A stretch of 64,000 nucleotides of DNA. It comes from Blepharisma stoltei (taxonomy: Eukaryota > Ciliophora > Heterotrichea > Heterotrichida > Blepharismidae). The stretch spans positions 1-64,000 of the forward strand of contig CAJZBQ010000045.1 of the NCBI GenBank assembly GCA_914767885.1, given 5' to 3'. How positions within the stretch are numbered: position 1 is the stretch's first letter; each line of letters begins with the position of its first letter. Below are positions 1-9,244 of this stretch, one piece after another. Under the pieces are notes generated by a model that saw only the letters and a list, made by a program, of their open reading frames with translations, ran no database searches and was not told the origin of the DNA. Made by a program: the position numbers and the translations under genes.

Positions 1-1766
1 AACACCCTAACACCCTAACACCCTAACACCCTAACACCCTAACACCTAACCCCTAACCCCACACCCTAACACCCTAACACCCTAACACCCTAACACCCTA
101 ACACCCTAACACCCTAACACCCTAACACCCTAACACCCTAACACCCTAACACCCTAACACCCTAACACCCTAACACCCTAACACCCTAACACCCTAACAC
201 CCTAACACCCTAACACCCTAACACCCTAACACCCTAACACCCTAACACCCTAACACCCTAACACCCTAACACCCTAACACCCTAACAACCCTAACACCCT
301 AACACCCTAACACCCTAACACCCTAACACCCTAACACCCTAACACCCTAACACCCTAACACCCTAACACCCTACCTAACACCCTAACACCCTAACACCCT
401 AACACCCTAACACCCTAACACCCTAACACCCTAACACCCTAACACCCTAACACCCTAACACCCTAACACCCTAACACCCTAACACCCTAACACCCTAACA
501 CCCTAACACCCTAACACCCTAACACCCTAACACCCTAACACCCTAACACCCTAACACCCTAACACCCTAACACCCTAACACCCTAACACCCTAACACCCT
601 AACACCCTAACACCCTAACACCCTAACACCCTAACACCCTAACACCCTAACACCCTAACACCCTAACACCCTAACACCCTAACACCCTAACACCCTAACA
701 CCCTAACACCCTAACACCCTAACACCCTAACACCCTAACACCCTAACACCCTAACACCCTAACACCCTAACACCCTAACACCCTAACACCCTAACACCCT
801 AACACCCTAACACCCTAACACCCTAACCCCTAACACCCTAACACCCTAACACCCTAACACCCTAACACCCTAACACCCTAACACCCTAACACCCTAACAC
901 CCTAACACCCTAACACCCTAACACCCTAACACCCTAACACCCTAACACCCTAACACCCTAACACCCTAACACCCTAACACCCTAACACCCTAACACCCTA
1001 ACACCTAACACCCTAACACCCTAACACCCTAACACCCTAACACCCTAACACCCTAACACCCTAACACCCTAACACCCTAACACCCTAACACCCTAACACC
1101 CTAACACCCTAACACCCTAACACCCTAACACCCTAACACCCTAACACCCTAACACCCTAACACCCTAACACCCTAACACCCTAACACCCTAACACCCTAA
1201 CACCCTAACACCCTAACACCCTAACACCCTAACACCCTAACACCCTAACACCCTAACACCCTAACACCCTAACACCCTAACACCCTAACACCCTAACACC
1301 CTAACACCCTAACACCCTAACACCCTAACACCCTAACACCCTAACACCCTAACACCCTAACACCCTAACACCCTAACACCCTAACCCTAACACCCTAACA
1401 CCTAACACCCTAACACCCTAACACCCTAACACCCTAACACCCTAACACCCTAACACCCTAACACCCTAACACCCTAACACCCTAACACCCTAACACCCTA
1501 ACACCCTAACACCCTAACACCCTAACACCCTAACACCCTAACACCCTAACACCCTAACACCCTAACACCCTAACACCCTAACACCCTAACACCCTAACAC
1601 CCTAACACCCTAACACCCTAACACCCTAACACCCTAACACCCTAACACCCTAACACCCTAACACCCTAACACCCTAACACCTAACACCTAACACCCTAAC
1701 ACCCTAACACCCTAACACCCTAACACCCTAACACCCTAACACCCTAACACCCTAACACCCTAACAC
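1..1766. repeat. telomeric repeat tract (CCCTAACA)n
   Basis: About 220 tandem copies of the octamer CCCTAACA run from base 1 to about 1766. The C-rich strand is 5' on the plus strand, as expected at a left chromosome end (G-strand TGTTAGGG). A few variant units occur, for example near 46-62, 286-292, 372-376, 826-832, 1003-1008, 1384-1402 and 1679-1691, where a unit has lost or gained a few bases. This octamer is known from heterotrich ciliates (Stentor, Blepharisma). Confidence 0.97.
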
Positions 1767-2283
1767 TAAAATCTATAGATACTGAAAAAATATGTCTATG
1801 ATTTCTGTATAAATGAAAAATCCTTCACAGACATTGCAAATTGTGTTTGTATCTTTATGAGCCCAGCCTTAACGAGTCCTGCTGTTTTATTCTTAAGAAA
1901 CTCTTTCAGATAGGCTCAGGCGGCTTTTTTTAAATCATATAAAATAAAGCATTTTACCTTTTACTGAAGCATATTATTCGCATTCTAACTTTGCTAGACT
2001 TCTTTAACTGGCGGGATTATTAAATATATCGATTAGTCAAGCTCAAATTTATTTTACCACATAAAAATGCTATTATAAAAATTAATCTAAAGCTAGTTTA
2101 TTTTCATAGCATGCTTATTTTGAGGGTTAATTAAATAAAATAAACAATTTTGATTGATAATTAGATTCAATTTAAATACAAAAATCTAAAATAATTTGAA
2201 TAAAGATTGAATAAAAAGTATTTTTTCCAATAAATTCATTCCTTATTATAAAGATAATTATAAAATCTCAGATATTTATTACA
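1767..2283. other. subtelomeric spacer without genes
   Basis: A 517-base AT-rich stretch between the telomere tract and the first start codon. I see no coding potential, no recognisable repeat and no clear regulatory motif beyond AT-rich promoter-like sequence just upstream of 2284. Confidence 0.5.
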
Positions 2284-3444
2284 ATGGAGATCGTATCAAA
2301 AGAGACAAACAAAGTAATGCTTTTAAAGCTACCTGATTATCTTTATCAAACATTTCTATCTCCCTCCTAAGTAATAAGCAAGATTGATGTAAAAATCTGA
2401 CAAAGTACTTTTTTATATAATTTGTAAAAAAGATTAATTAAATAATATTAATTCAGCTAAAAAAATAAATTAATCTAAAAAGAAGGGGTTAAGCAACTCT
2501 GACTTGGCGGCAAGCATAAAATTCGATCCGAAGACTTATCAACTCGAAATCGATCTTCCAAAATCAGTCGAAAGCTCTTCATATGGAGTCTTAACTTTTA
2601 AATCAAAAATAGAGCCAATAGATGAAGCTGATTTACATGTCTTTACAGTTGACCAGCAAAGAAAAGCTACATTAAAATCCCAAGTAGCTTACAAAGGGAA
2701 TCTACTGCCTGAAAGGAATGATCATTATATTAAATTAATCCAAAAGCAAAGCGAGCAAGTTAGCGACTTCAGCATCACAACTGCAGAGCCAAGGAGAGAC
2801 GACAATAAAATCCAGCCAAGAATTTTTAGCTTGCATGAAGATCACAAGTATTTTGTGATGGCAAATCCAGAACAGGCAAGAGAATCTAGTATCAGAAAGA
2901 TGCATAACTTCACCCCCTTATAGGAGAATTAATTTTTTATTTATTTATTTTTTTCTTAATAAAATAATTAATAAATAAAAACATCAATTGAAAACAATTT
3001 TAAGCTATTTTATAAAGAATTAATCAATTTAGTCTGAAAACTGTTTAAATAATATTCTGACTGCAAATTAGGTTAAAATTAATACTATAAAATTAGTTTT
3101 TTTAAAAATTTTGTTCTCATTTAAAATGTGGCTACCCAAAAATGAAAATTTTGCCGATATTTTGTTCCAATTTAAAAGGGAGTAAAGAAAAAAGAGTTAG
3201 GGAAGATCCAGAAAAAGTTAAAGCAATGCTTTTTGATTTATTTTCAACGCAAAGATTTTGGAAATTAAAAACTTTGGCTGAGCATACTAGTCAGCCTGAA
3301 TCGTATTTAGCTGACATACTTAGGGAAATCGGGGAAAAAGGACCTCCTGGGCAGTATAAAAGCCAGTGGCAGCTGAAAAGTGAATTTAGAGGGGCAGATG
3401 AAGGTGAAGAGGGCGGGCCAACTAAAAAACCAAAAATAGTTTAA
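2284..3444 (+). CDS. GTF2F2: transcription factor IIF beta subunit (RAP30), interrupted by two IESs
   Basis: Joining 2284-2358, 2492-2906 and 3185-3444 gives one 249-residue protein, the same length as human RAP30. This subunit of TFIIF binds RNA polymerase II and helps load it onto promoters. The N-terminal part (KLPDYLYQTF near residue 17, then a beta-rich region) fits the TFIIF dimerisation barrel. The C-terminal third (FWKLKTLAEHTSQPESYL, then LREIGEKG and WQLKSEF) fits the winged-helix DNA-binding domain. Read without joining, the gene would look like three fragments, and the middle one has no ATG. Both breaks are TA-flanked and in phase. The start is the ATG at 2284, the only one giving a complete N-terminus. 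It is the first gene from the telomere and ends with TAA. Confidence 0.9.
2359..2491. mobile_element. 133-bp TA-bounded IES in the TFIIF beta gene
   Basis: TA at 2357-2358 and 2490-2491 flank a 133-bp AT-rich segment with C/G-rich ends (TCTCCCTCC at the left, AGAAGGGGT at the right). Removing it turns '..ACATTTCTA' plus 'AGCAAC..' into an open frame that continues the RAP30 N-terminus. Retained, it puts TAA 12 bases into the insertion. It is probably a degenerate short member of the C-rich-ended MITE group. Confidence 0.85.
2907..3184. mobile_element. 278-bp IES (degenerate F1 MITE) in the TFIIF beta gene
   Basis: TA at 2905-2906 and 3183-3184 bound a 278-bp AT-rich element. The right end (TTCCAATTTAAAAGGGAG) is the F1 terminus; the left end (CACCCCCTTATAGG) is a decayed version. 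Removal joins RKMH to KEKRVRED in frame, leading directly into the winged-helix domain. Confidence 0.85.
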
Positions 3445-3514
3445 GTTAAAGCTAGCATAATTGCTCATCTGAAAATTTAGAAGTATAGTCTAATTAAAAA
3501 TAACTTATCTCCAG

Positions 3515-5001
3515 TTATATAAAATAAGCTATTAAGATTGCAATAATAATTGGAATCGCCACGATAATTATGCCCATATTTGCTTTTCGTTGAGTTGGCT
3601 GGACTATTGGAATATCTCTTGGGTTCATTTGTGCAATTATTTCAAGTTCTTCCCCATTCCCTGGATCTGTACCAAAAAGATATTTAAGTCTTTCTTGAGA
3701 ATCTGCAATGCTTTCGTCAGAACAAATCATATCAGTTACGGGAATTTCATTTTTTAAATTGAAGTAAATCCTTCTTGGCAGAGTGTATTCAAAAGGCTCT
3801 GCAATTTTTTTGCTTACTCCCCCTAAATGAGCTAACAAAAAAATTATAAGGATTATTATAATGAATTAAATTTAAACAGTTTATTTTAAAACATAAAATT
3901 TACAATTAAATTAATTTTTGCTATCCAATTGGGGATATTTTTGAACTTCGAGAAAAAAAATATATTACACAATTTTATAAAATAAATTTTCTGAACTAAA
4001 AAATTAGCTTCCTTTCGTAGAATAAAATTCTTTTGAGGAGGGAGCTAGATCTTTATTAGGCCATGAAGTTTTTTCACTCAACAGATCGTATCTTATTCTC
4101 ATGCTACTAATTAAATCCTCTTTGATTCATTCTGCAACTCTCGGGGTAATTTTGGAGTTTTCTTGGCAAAGGGCAAAGCATTCTAGAAGTCCGCTTAGTC
4201 TGACCGCTTTAGTTATATCTCTTACATTTCCATATTTTAACGACTTTGAGAAAATTTCACAGCTTTCCCCATTGGTTTTGACTGTAAAAGTTTGAGCCAA
4301 TTTGGTTCAATTCGTTATTAGATCTTTGATATCATTCAATGGATTTTCAGTAAGTTCTTTTTCAGCATAAAATCTTACTTTTGCCCTAACTGTTCTTAAA
4401 ATTGGTAGTTCAGCTATCTCTATCTTCATAACATTACTTTTGAAATTTTTGATATCAATTAATTTGCAGATCCTTTCTTCAGAATATATTTGTAAGTGCA
4501 AATGAATAAGCTGATCTGACTTCGAATATTCATCATTCCTAAGAGCTGCAAGCAAATTATTAACTTCTTTTACTGCAGGGCTTACTAATTTTGTGTTTAA
4601 AAATTCTTTGTCTTCAGAAACAGTAAAAAATCCAATAATCGAAATTCCTCCAGGGAGCAGCCGTGAAACCTGCCTTGCATGCTCCAAAATTCAATCTTTG
4701 TATTTCCCTTCTTCTGATTCTATATTAGAGTTTAACAGAGGAACAATAGGCAATGAATAATCGACTTTTATTTCTGGAGTTTCTACAAGCTGATATCCAT
4801 AGGTGTTTTCTCCATCAATCAGCCCAATAATAACAAAAGCAATTATTTTTCCTAATAAAATAATCTTTAATTTTAAATATTATTTATATAAAAAATTTGC
4901 TTTTTTTGGTGATTAATTATATCTCCAATAATAAGTCCAGTGAAATTTTCATCTGAGTTTTGGAATAGCTGATATATAGGGTTCAGGCAAAACCTCATCA
5001 T
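3515..5001 (-). CDS. ODR4: ODR4 homologue, interrupted by two IESs
   Basis: With 3815-4045 and 4855-4919 removed, and UGA read as Trp, the frame from ATG at 5001 to TAA at 3515 encodes 396 residues. The ODR4 hallmark EHARQVSRLLPGG lies near residue 84 (animal ODR4: EHACQVSRMLPGG). A second conserved block, PRRIYFNLKNEIP, follows in the C-terminal third. The protein ends in a hydrophobic tail anchor of about 20 residues (IIIVAIPIIIAILIAYFI). In animals ODR4 is an ER membrane protein needed to deliver chemoreceptor GPCRs to the ciliary membrane. Two in-frame TGA codons fall at positions that should be Trp. It lies 13 bp downstream of another minus-strand gene, the usual tight heterotrich spacing. 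The assignment rests on motif recognition. Confidence 0.85.
3815..4045. mobile_element. IES of about 231 bp, degenerate C-rich-ended MITE, in ODR4
   Basis: The left end TTACTCCCCCTAAATGAGC and right end GAGGAGGGAGCTA carry the CTCCC/GGGAG termini and TA-containing flanks of the F2-like group. Removing 231 bp joins WPNKDL to SKKIAEPF, restoring the ODR4 frame across the break. Confidence 0.8.
4855..4919. other. 65-bp short IES in ODR4
   Basis: The minus-strand frame hits stops inside this very AT-rich 65-bp stretch. TA at 4853-4854 and 4918-4919 bound it, and removal links the N-terminal exon (ENFTGLIIGDI) in frame to the rest of ODR4. A length of 65 bp fits the short, length-periodic IES class described for Blepharisma. 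It has no GT..AG ends, so it is not an intron. Other TA pairs nearby are possible, so the exact ends carry some doubt. Confidence 0.65.
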
Positions 5002-5014
5002 ATTAATGGAATTA

Positions 5015-5899
5015 TTATTTAAGATTGCCAATATTCAAAGTAATTGCTCTCTTTTTGATTAATTTTTGGGGACTGTCTCCCATGCCGTCGTCATCGCTAA
5101 TCATGGCCATCTCGTCTCCAGCTTCTATTAGCCCTGACATTTCTTTGATAAATCCGTCCACGTTATTTTCAATGACTTCCAGCTTGTCTCTTAAATTTTG
5201 GTTTTCTCTTTCCAGCTCTCTAAGGACAAGCTCATTTTTAGATTTCTCTATTTTCTGCTCCGGGACTGCAGCCTTTAGCTCAGTGATGGCTTCCTTATAC
5301 TTTTTTTCCCTTGCCAATTGTGAGTTTATTTGCTTTTCCAGCTCGCACTGCTTGCTTATCAGCTGAGAAACCATTCTATTCATCTGTGCAAGCTTAGCTT
5401 GATGTGCTTCTTCTTGCCGAATTTTATTGGTTTCCAGTTTTAATAGTTGGGATTTCGCTTTTGATTTCAAAGCCCAGTCAAAAAATGCTTTCCTCTTTAT
5501 AAAAATCCTAGAGTTTCGGTATTGGTTTATCAGCAAAACAATTTTATTTTTGATTTTCCCTTTAATTTCATTTTTCTTTAGTTTTTCTGCTGCATATGCA
5601 CTATTGGCCCTTATTTTCCACTTCATAAACCCTCCAAGCAAGGTACCTTTCTTGGCTTTTTTAAGCGTCCTTGAGATCTGCACAATTAAAGACTGCAGCA
5701 TATGACCGGCAAAAGTTTGGGTGTTCCTTTTGAATTCTTCTTGTTTTGCTTTATTTAGCTTAGTTTTAGGAGTTGTAGACAGCGCAAAAGGCGAAGACTG
5801 AAAGGTCTCTACTGGGGTTGCTGGCTTCTGCTCTTTACTTGGCGAAGAAGAGCCTGCCATAAATAATTCGTCGTCAATGAACATCGGGCTTTCAGACAT
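5015..5899 (-). CDS. coiled-coil protein with Trp-containing helical repeats
   Basis: An uninterrupted 294-residue frame with no in-frame TGA. The N-terminal 45 residues are polar and Ser/Pro-rich. Residues of about 65-150 form a basic helical region with spaced motifs GGFMKWK and KAFFDWALK, reminiscent of the Trp-anchored helices of Sfi1/centrin-binding proteins. A long coiled coil (about 155-250) and an acidic patch (ISDDDGMGDSP) precede a basic end. A basal-body or cytoskeletal role would suit a ciliate but is inference. It lies 37 bp downstream of one coiled-coil gene and 13 bp upstream of ODR4 on the same strand. No family assigned. Confidence 0.8.
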   Translation of the reverse strand: MSESPMFIDDELFMAGSSSPSKEQKPATPVETFQSSPFALSTTPKTKLNKAKQEEFKRNTQTFAGHMLQSLIVQISRTLKKAKKGTLLGGFMKWKIRANSAYAAEKLKKNEIKGKIKNKIVLLINQYRNSRIFIKRKAFFDWALKSKAKSQLLKLETNKIRQEEAHQAKLAQMNRMVSQLISKQCELEKQINSQLAREKKYKEAITELKAAVPEQKIEKSKNELVLRELERENQNLRDKLEVIENNVDGFIKEMSGLIEAGDEMAMISDDDGMGDSPQKLIKKRAITLNIGNLK

Positions 5900-5936
5900 T
5901 TCTTTGAATTTATATTAAGAAACTATTTATTCCAAT

Positions 5937-6734
5937 TTAATCTCTATTGAAAGTCAAGACTCGTCCTTGAGGAATCGGGGTTTTGGCCACTTTTCTGTCA
6001 GTAGAAGGCTCACTGCGCGTTTTGAATAATTGAGGACTTAGCATGTTTATCGGCTCTGTCGAAATTGACGTAATATTTAGCTCCAAATTTTGATTATTGC
6101 AGTCCTCCAGCTTTTCTTTGGTTTCAAAGACTTTTGGTTTCAAATTTAGTGACGATTTTTTAAGTAAAACCTTTTCTCTTGTTAGTTTTTTTGACGTTTT
6201 CCCAATCTCTTTGCTTGCACACTCAATATCTCTTTTCTCGACCTGCAGCTTTTGCCGTTCCTGCTTTAATTTTGCAAAATCATGGCTTAACTGCGCCTTC
6301 AGCTTCATAAGGTCTTCTTTTTCGTGCTCAATCTGCTCTTTTTCGTGCATTACTTCTATTTCTTCCATCTGCAGGCTCTGCTCTCTTCGTTTCAAGCTTT
6401 CCCTGCACCTCTGGAGTTCTTCTTTGGCTTTTCTTAATTTCGTACTTTCTTTCTTGGCCCTTTCAAACAGATTTTTTAAATGCTCTTCTTTGTCCCGCAG
6501 CTTGGAGTTTTCAGTGGCTAGGTCTTTTCGGATTTTCTCAGTGCTTTCTTCGTTATTGGCGAAGCACTGGGATTTGTGCTTCCTGGCACTGGGAAATTGA
6601 ATATGCAGCAAATCTTTGTTTGCTTCTAAATCCACTTGTGAAGAAGTATCAACTTCGCTTTTTAGACTCTCATAGGAATTTAAAGCAAAATCGCCATCAT
6701 AGGCTTCCTCGATGCTGTCCCACATCTGTTCCAT
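5937..6734 (-). CDS. coiled-coil protein, unknown function
   Basis: An uninterrupted 265-residue frame. After an acidic N-terminus (MEQMWDSIEEAYDGDFAL), residues of about 65-200 form a continuous, highly charged heptad-rich coiled coil (Glu, Lys, Gln and Leu dominate). The last 60 residues are Ser/Thr/Pro-rich and probably disordered. Its ATG is only 19 bp from the ATG of the next, divergent gene, so the two must share a promoter unless the neighbour starts at 6805. I recognise no family; a structural cytoskeletal role is a guess. Confidence 0.78.
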   Translation of the reverse strand: MEQMWDSIEEAYDGDFALNSYESLKSEVDTSSQVDLEANKDLLHIQFPSARKHKSQCFANNEESTEKIRKDLATENSKLRDKEEHLKNLFERAKKESTKLRKAKEELQRCRESLKRREQSLQMEEIEVMHEKEQIEHEKEDLMKLKAQLSHDFAKLKQERQKLQVEKRDIECASKEIGKTSKKLTREKVLLKKSSLNLKPKVFETKEKLEDCNNQNLELNITSISTEPINMLSPQLFKTRSEPSTDRKVAKTPIPQGRVLTFNRD

Positions 6735-6753
6735 CGTGTCACTTTTTATTTAA
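6735..6753. promoter_or_regulatory. very short divergent promoter region
   Basis: Only 19 bases separate the start codon of the minus-strand gene (6734) from that of the plus-strand gene (6754). If both starts are right, transcription of each gene begins inside the other gene or its leader. No motif is identifiable beyond AT richness. Confidence 0.3.
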
Positions 6754-9069
6754 ATGGAATTAAAATTAAAGAAAAATTGGGATAATTCGGAAGTAATTTT
6801 TAATATGGACGAAGTAAACAAAAATTCGAAACCTGGAAACACTTCAAAAGTAAAGAGCCCTGAAACTAAAGATGCTGGGCTTGAAAAACATATGAACAGC
6901 AAGCTTTTTCAAAGATTTCTCAAAAAAGAAGGGGTCAAATTACAAGACCCGTCATTGCGAGCAGTCACAAAAACAGATGAGAGGCCTATAAAACCTGCGA
7001 ATAAGACTAATCCTGCCCCAAAAGTAGAGGAAAACCTTCAAAAATCAATTGAAGACGATCCTCCAAATTTTACATATCAGGACAAGTTCAGAGATCCAGA
7101 TCCAAAATTGAAATCTCCAGAGCCACCTATTATGGAAGAGGACGAAGAAGAGCATTATTCAGACAAGCCAAGCCCACGATATGATCGGTATCCTCCACCA
7201 CTAGAGCCTTTCGATAACTATGAAAAAGAGGAAGACCCGTACGACAAGATGTTTGAGCACCCTATCTTTTCCCCAAAAGAGAAGCCAGGAGAGCTTAAAA
7301 AGATCCCTGGGAATAAGTATTTCTCTAGAGAGCAGTCTTCTGAAGAACTGTCTCCTTATGCTTCACAGAATTTTGAAAAAAATGAATATCAGGGAAGAGA
7401 TCAGCAAAGAAATCTTACTTCGGGGTCTGGGAGATATCAAAGAGATGAGGACGAAATTGACTTCAGCCCAGAAGAGCACATTGCAGATGGCACTGGGAAG
7501 TTTACAAACCCTGACTATGAGCTTAAAGGATACTCAGAACACCTGAATCCTGGAGAAAGCTATGCTTACTATGATGAGCCCTCAATCCGAAAACAAAACA
7601 CCAAGTCTGCAAATATCCCTCCTACAAATATTCCTCCTGCACAGGTCCCTCAGCTTCCTCAAGTCATGCCTCAATACCCAATGCCCCCTCACCCTTATAT
7701 GGGATATTTTCCTATGTATTACAACCCAGGGATGCCTGGCCCTGATTTTAAACCTTATGAGTCTGGACCTGAGACTCGGCGAAAAGACGAAACCGAGAAG
7801 CTTAAAAGTGACTACGAAGAATTGCTCAGTAAAAAAGATGAAGAAATCAAAAAACTGAACCGGCATTTGGAAAATGCAAGGCTGGACTATGATGAGCTAG
7901 AAGAAAGAATGAACTCAGGTGGAGACTTAGAAAGGAGATTTACCAACATGAAGGTAGAAAGAGACATGCTCGACAGAAAACTAAGGACTGCTGAAGAAGA
8001 AAATGATAATTTAAGACATCAGCTAGACAATGCAAAAGAGGATCTTGAAGTCTTTAGAAGTCAAAATGAAGACGCAGAAAGGAATATCAAGAACAAGACA
8101 CAAGACCTTGAAAGAGAGCTGAGGGCGTCTAAAGATACAATTGACGACCTAGACAGGCAGCTCATTAAAGAAAAAGAAAAAAATATCAACATGACCAGGA
8201 AGCTAGCCAAGAAAAAAGACAAACTTTATCAACTGGAAAATGATTTAAAAAGAAGTGAGGCGACAATTCAGAGATTGGAAAGAGACTTGGAGTCTGCAAG
8301 AGACCAAGCAACTTATGACGCTCGGCAACAAAGACGGGAGATTGAATCCCTTCGTAGACAGGTGGATTCTTTGTCAAAAGAGCTTGAGAACGCTGATGCT
8401 GATACAAGAAGAGAGGTAAGGAGCTCTAAGGTTTCAAGGAGTGCTAGAAATGAGATAACAAGGTATGCAAAAGAAGAAAAACCACTAAATGAGGACTGGT
8501 ATAAAGAAGAAAAGCCGGCAAAGTGGGATGAAAAACCACTGTCTGACCAATGATATAAAGAAGAAAAACCAGCCAAACGTGAAGAGCAGAAGCTGTCTGA
8601 AGCTTGGTACAGAGACGAGAAGCCAGCAAGGAGGGATTTTAGAGAAGATAGGCCTAAAAGTCCACTTAATAGCTATGATGATGCCCAGCCACCTCCAAAT
8701 CAGTCAAAAAAGATTTCCGAGCAAGTAAAGGCCAGAATTGGGGCTACTGTTTCTACATCTGTCAGCAGTGCTTTATCATGGGAAACCAACCAAACAGCCC
8801 CTCCTCCACCTGTAAAAACCAAAAATGTGAGAGACCCAAACAAAGAGCAGACTTTTAGAAACGAAGACTCCATTCAAAACTTAGAAGACAAGCTACTAAA
8901 CTTGCAAATAGACAAAAAGAAGCTGGAAGAAGAGTTCTCAAAGCTTCCTGAGCACGCAAAGAAGATTTCAATCATAAGGCGAAGAGAAGAAGTTGAGCAG
9001 GAGCTGAATCTCCTAAACTCAAACATCGTCACAATTAAAAATAAAATAAGGCAGCTGCAGTACCCATAA
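6754..9069 (+). CDS. large coiled-coil protein with WYKEEKPA repeats
   Basis: 771 residues if read with UGA as Trp at 8551; in the standard code it would be cut at 8553. Residues 1-340 are disordered, Pro/Glu-rich, with a stretch rich in Pro, Tyr and Met near 285-330. Residues of about 345-560 are a long coiled coil. Next come degenerate repeats of WYKEEKPA (three copies, one Trp coded by TGA and the others by TGG). A final short helix pair (EDKLLNLQIDKKKLEEEF) ends in TAA. ATG 6754 gives the longest frame; ATG 6805 (MDEVNKNSK) is a plausible alternative leaving 70 bp of shared promoter. Family not recognised; likely a cytoskeletal or basal-body protein (inference). Confidence 0.85.
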
Positions 9070-9106
9070 CAATAATTTAATATCCCTTTATGCTGTTCAT
9101 GTCTAA

Positions 9107-9232
9107 ATGATAAATTATAGCCCAAGCACTGATATAGATTGGACTGTTCCTGAGTTGGCTGAGCTACAAATGAAAATTGATTTAAGAAAACCCAGTTCAG
9201 CCAGCACAGGAACACCCAAGCTCAGACTATAA
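9107..9232 (+). CDS. small ORF, 41 residues
   Basis: ATG 9107 to TAA 9230-9232 encodes MINYSPSTDIDWTVPELAEL followed by a basic Ser/Thr-rich end. Codon use resembles the neighbouring genes, and it ends 12 bp before the next ATG. It fills the otherwise empty gap between two plus-strand genes. It has no membrane segment or signal peptide. It could be a genuine micro-protein or a chance frame in a leader. Confidence 0.4.
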   Translation: MINYSPSTDIDWTVPELAELQMKIDLRKPSSASTGTPKLRL

Positions 9233-9244
9233 TAAACATTACAC

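Noticed and set aside
1-1766. CRISPR-like or satellite array
   Set aside because: Units are 8 bp with no spacers and match the heterotrich telomere repeat at a sequence end.
2359-2491. Interpreting the insertions as spliceosomal introns
   Set aside because: They lack GT..AG ends, carry transposon-like termini and target duplications, and are far longer than the 15-nt intron seen here.
2504-3444. Treating the TFIIF pieces, receptor pieces and ATPase pieces as separate genes or pseudogenes
   Set aside because: Pieces align end to end with single known proteins or with each other once TA/TNA-flanked inserts are removed.
5025-6600. Plus-strand frames opposite the coiled-coil genes (such as 5025-5366, 6097-6600)
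   Set aside because: They are antisense shadows rich in Ser/Phe/Leu produced by Glu/Lys-rich coding on the minus strand.
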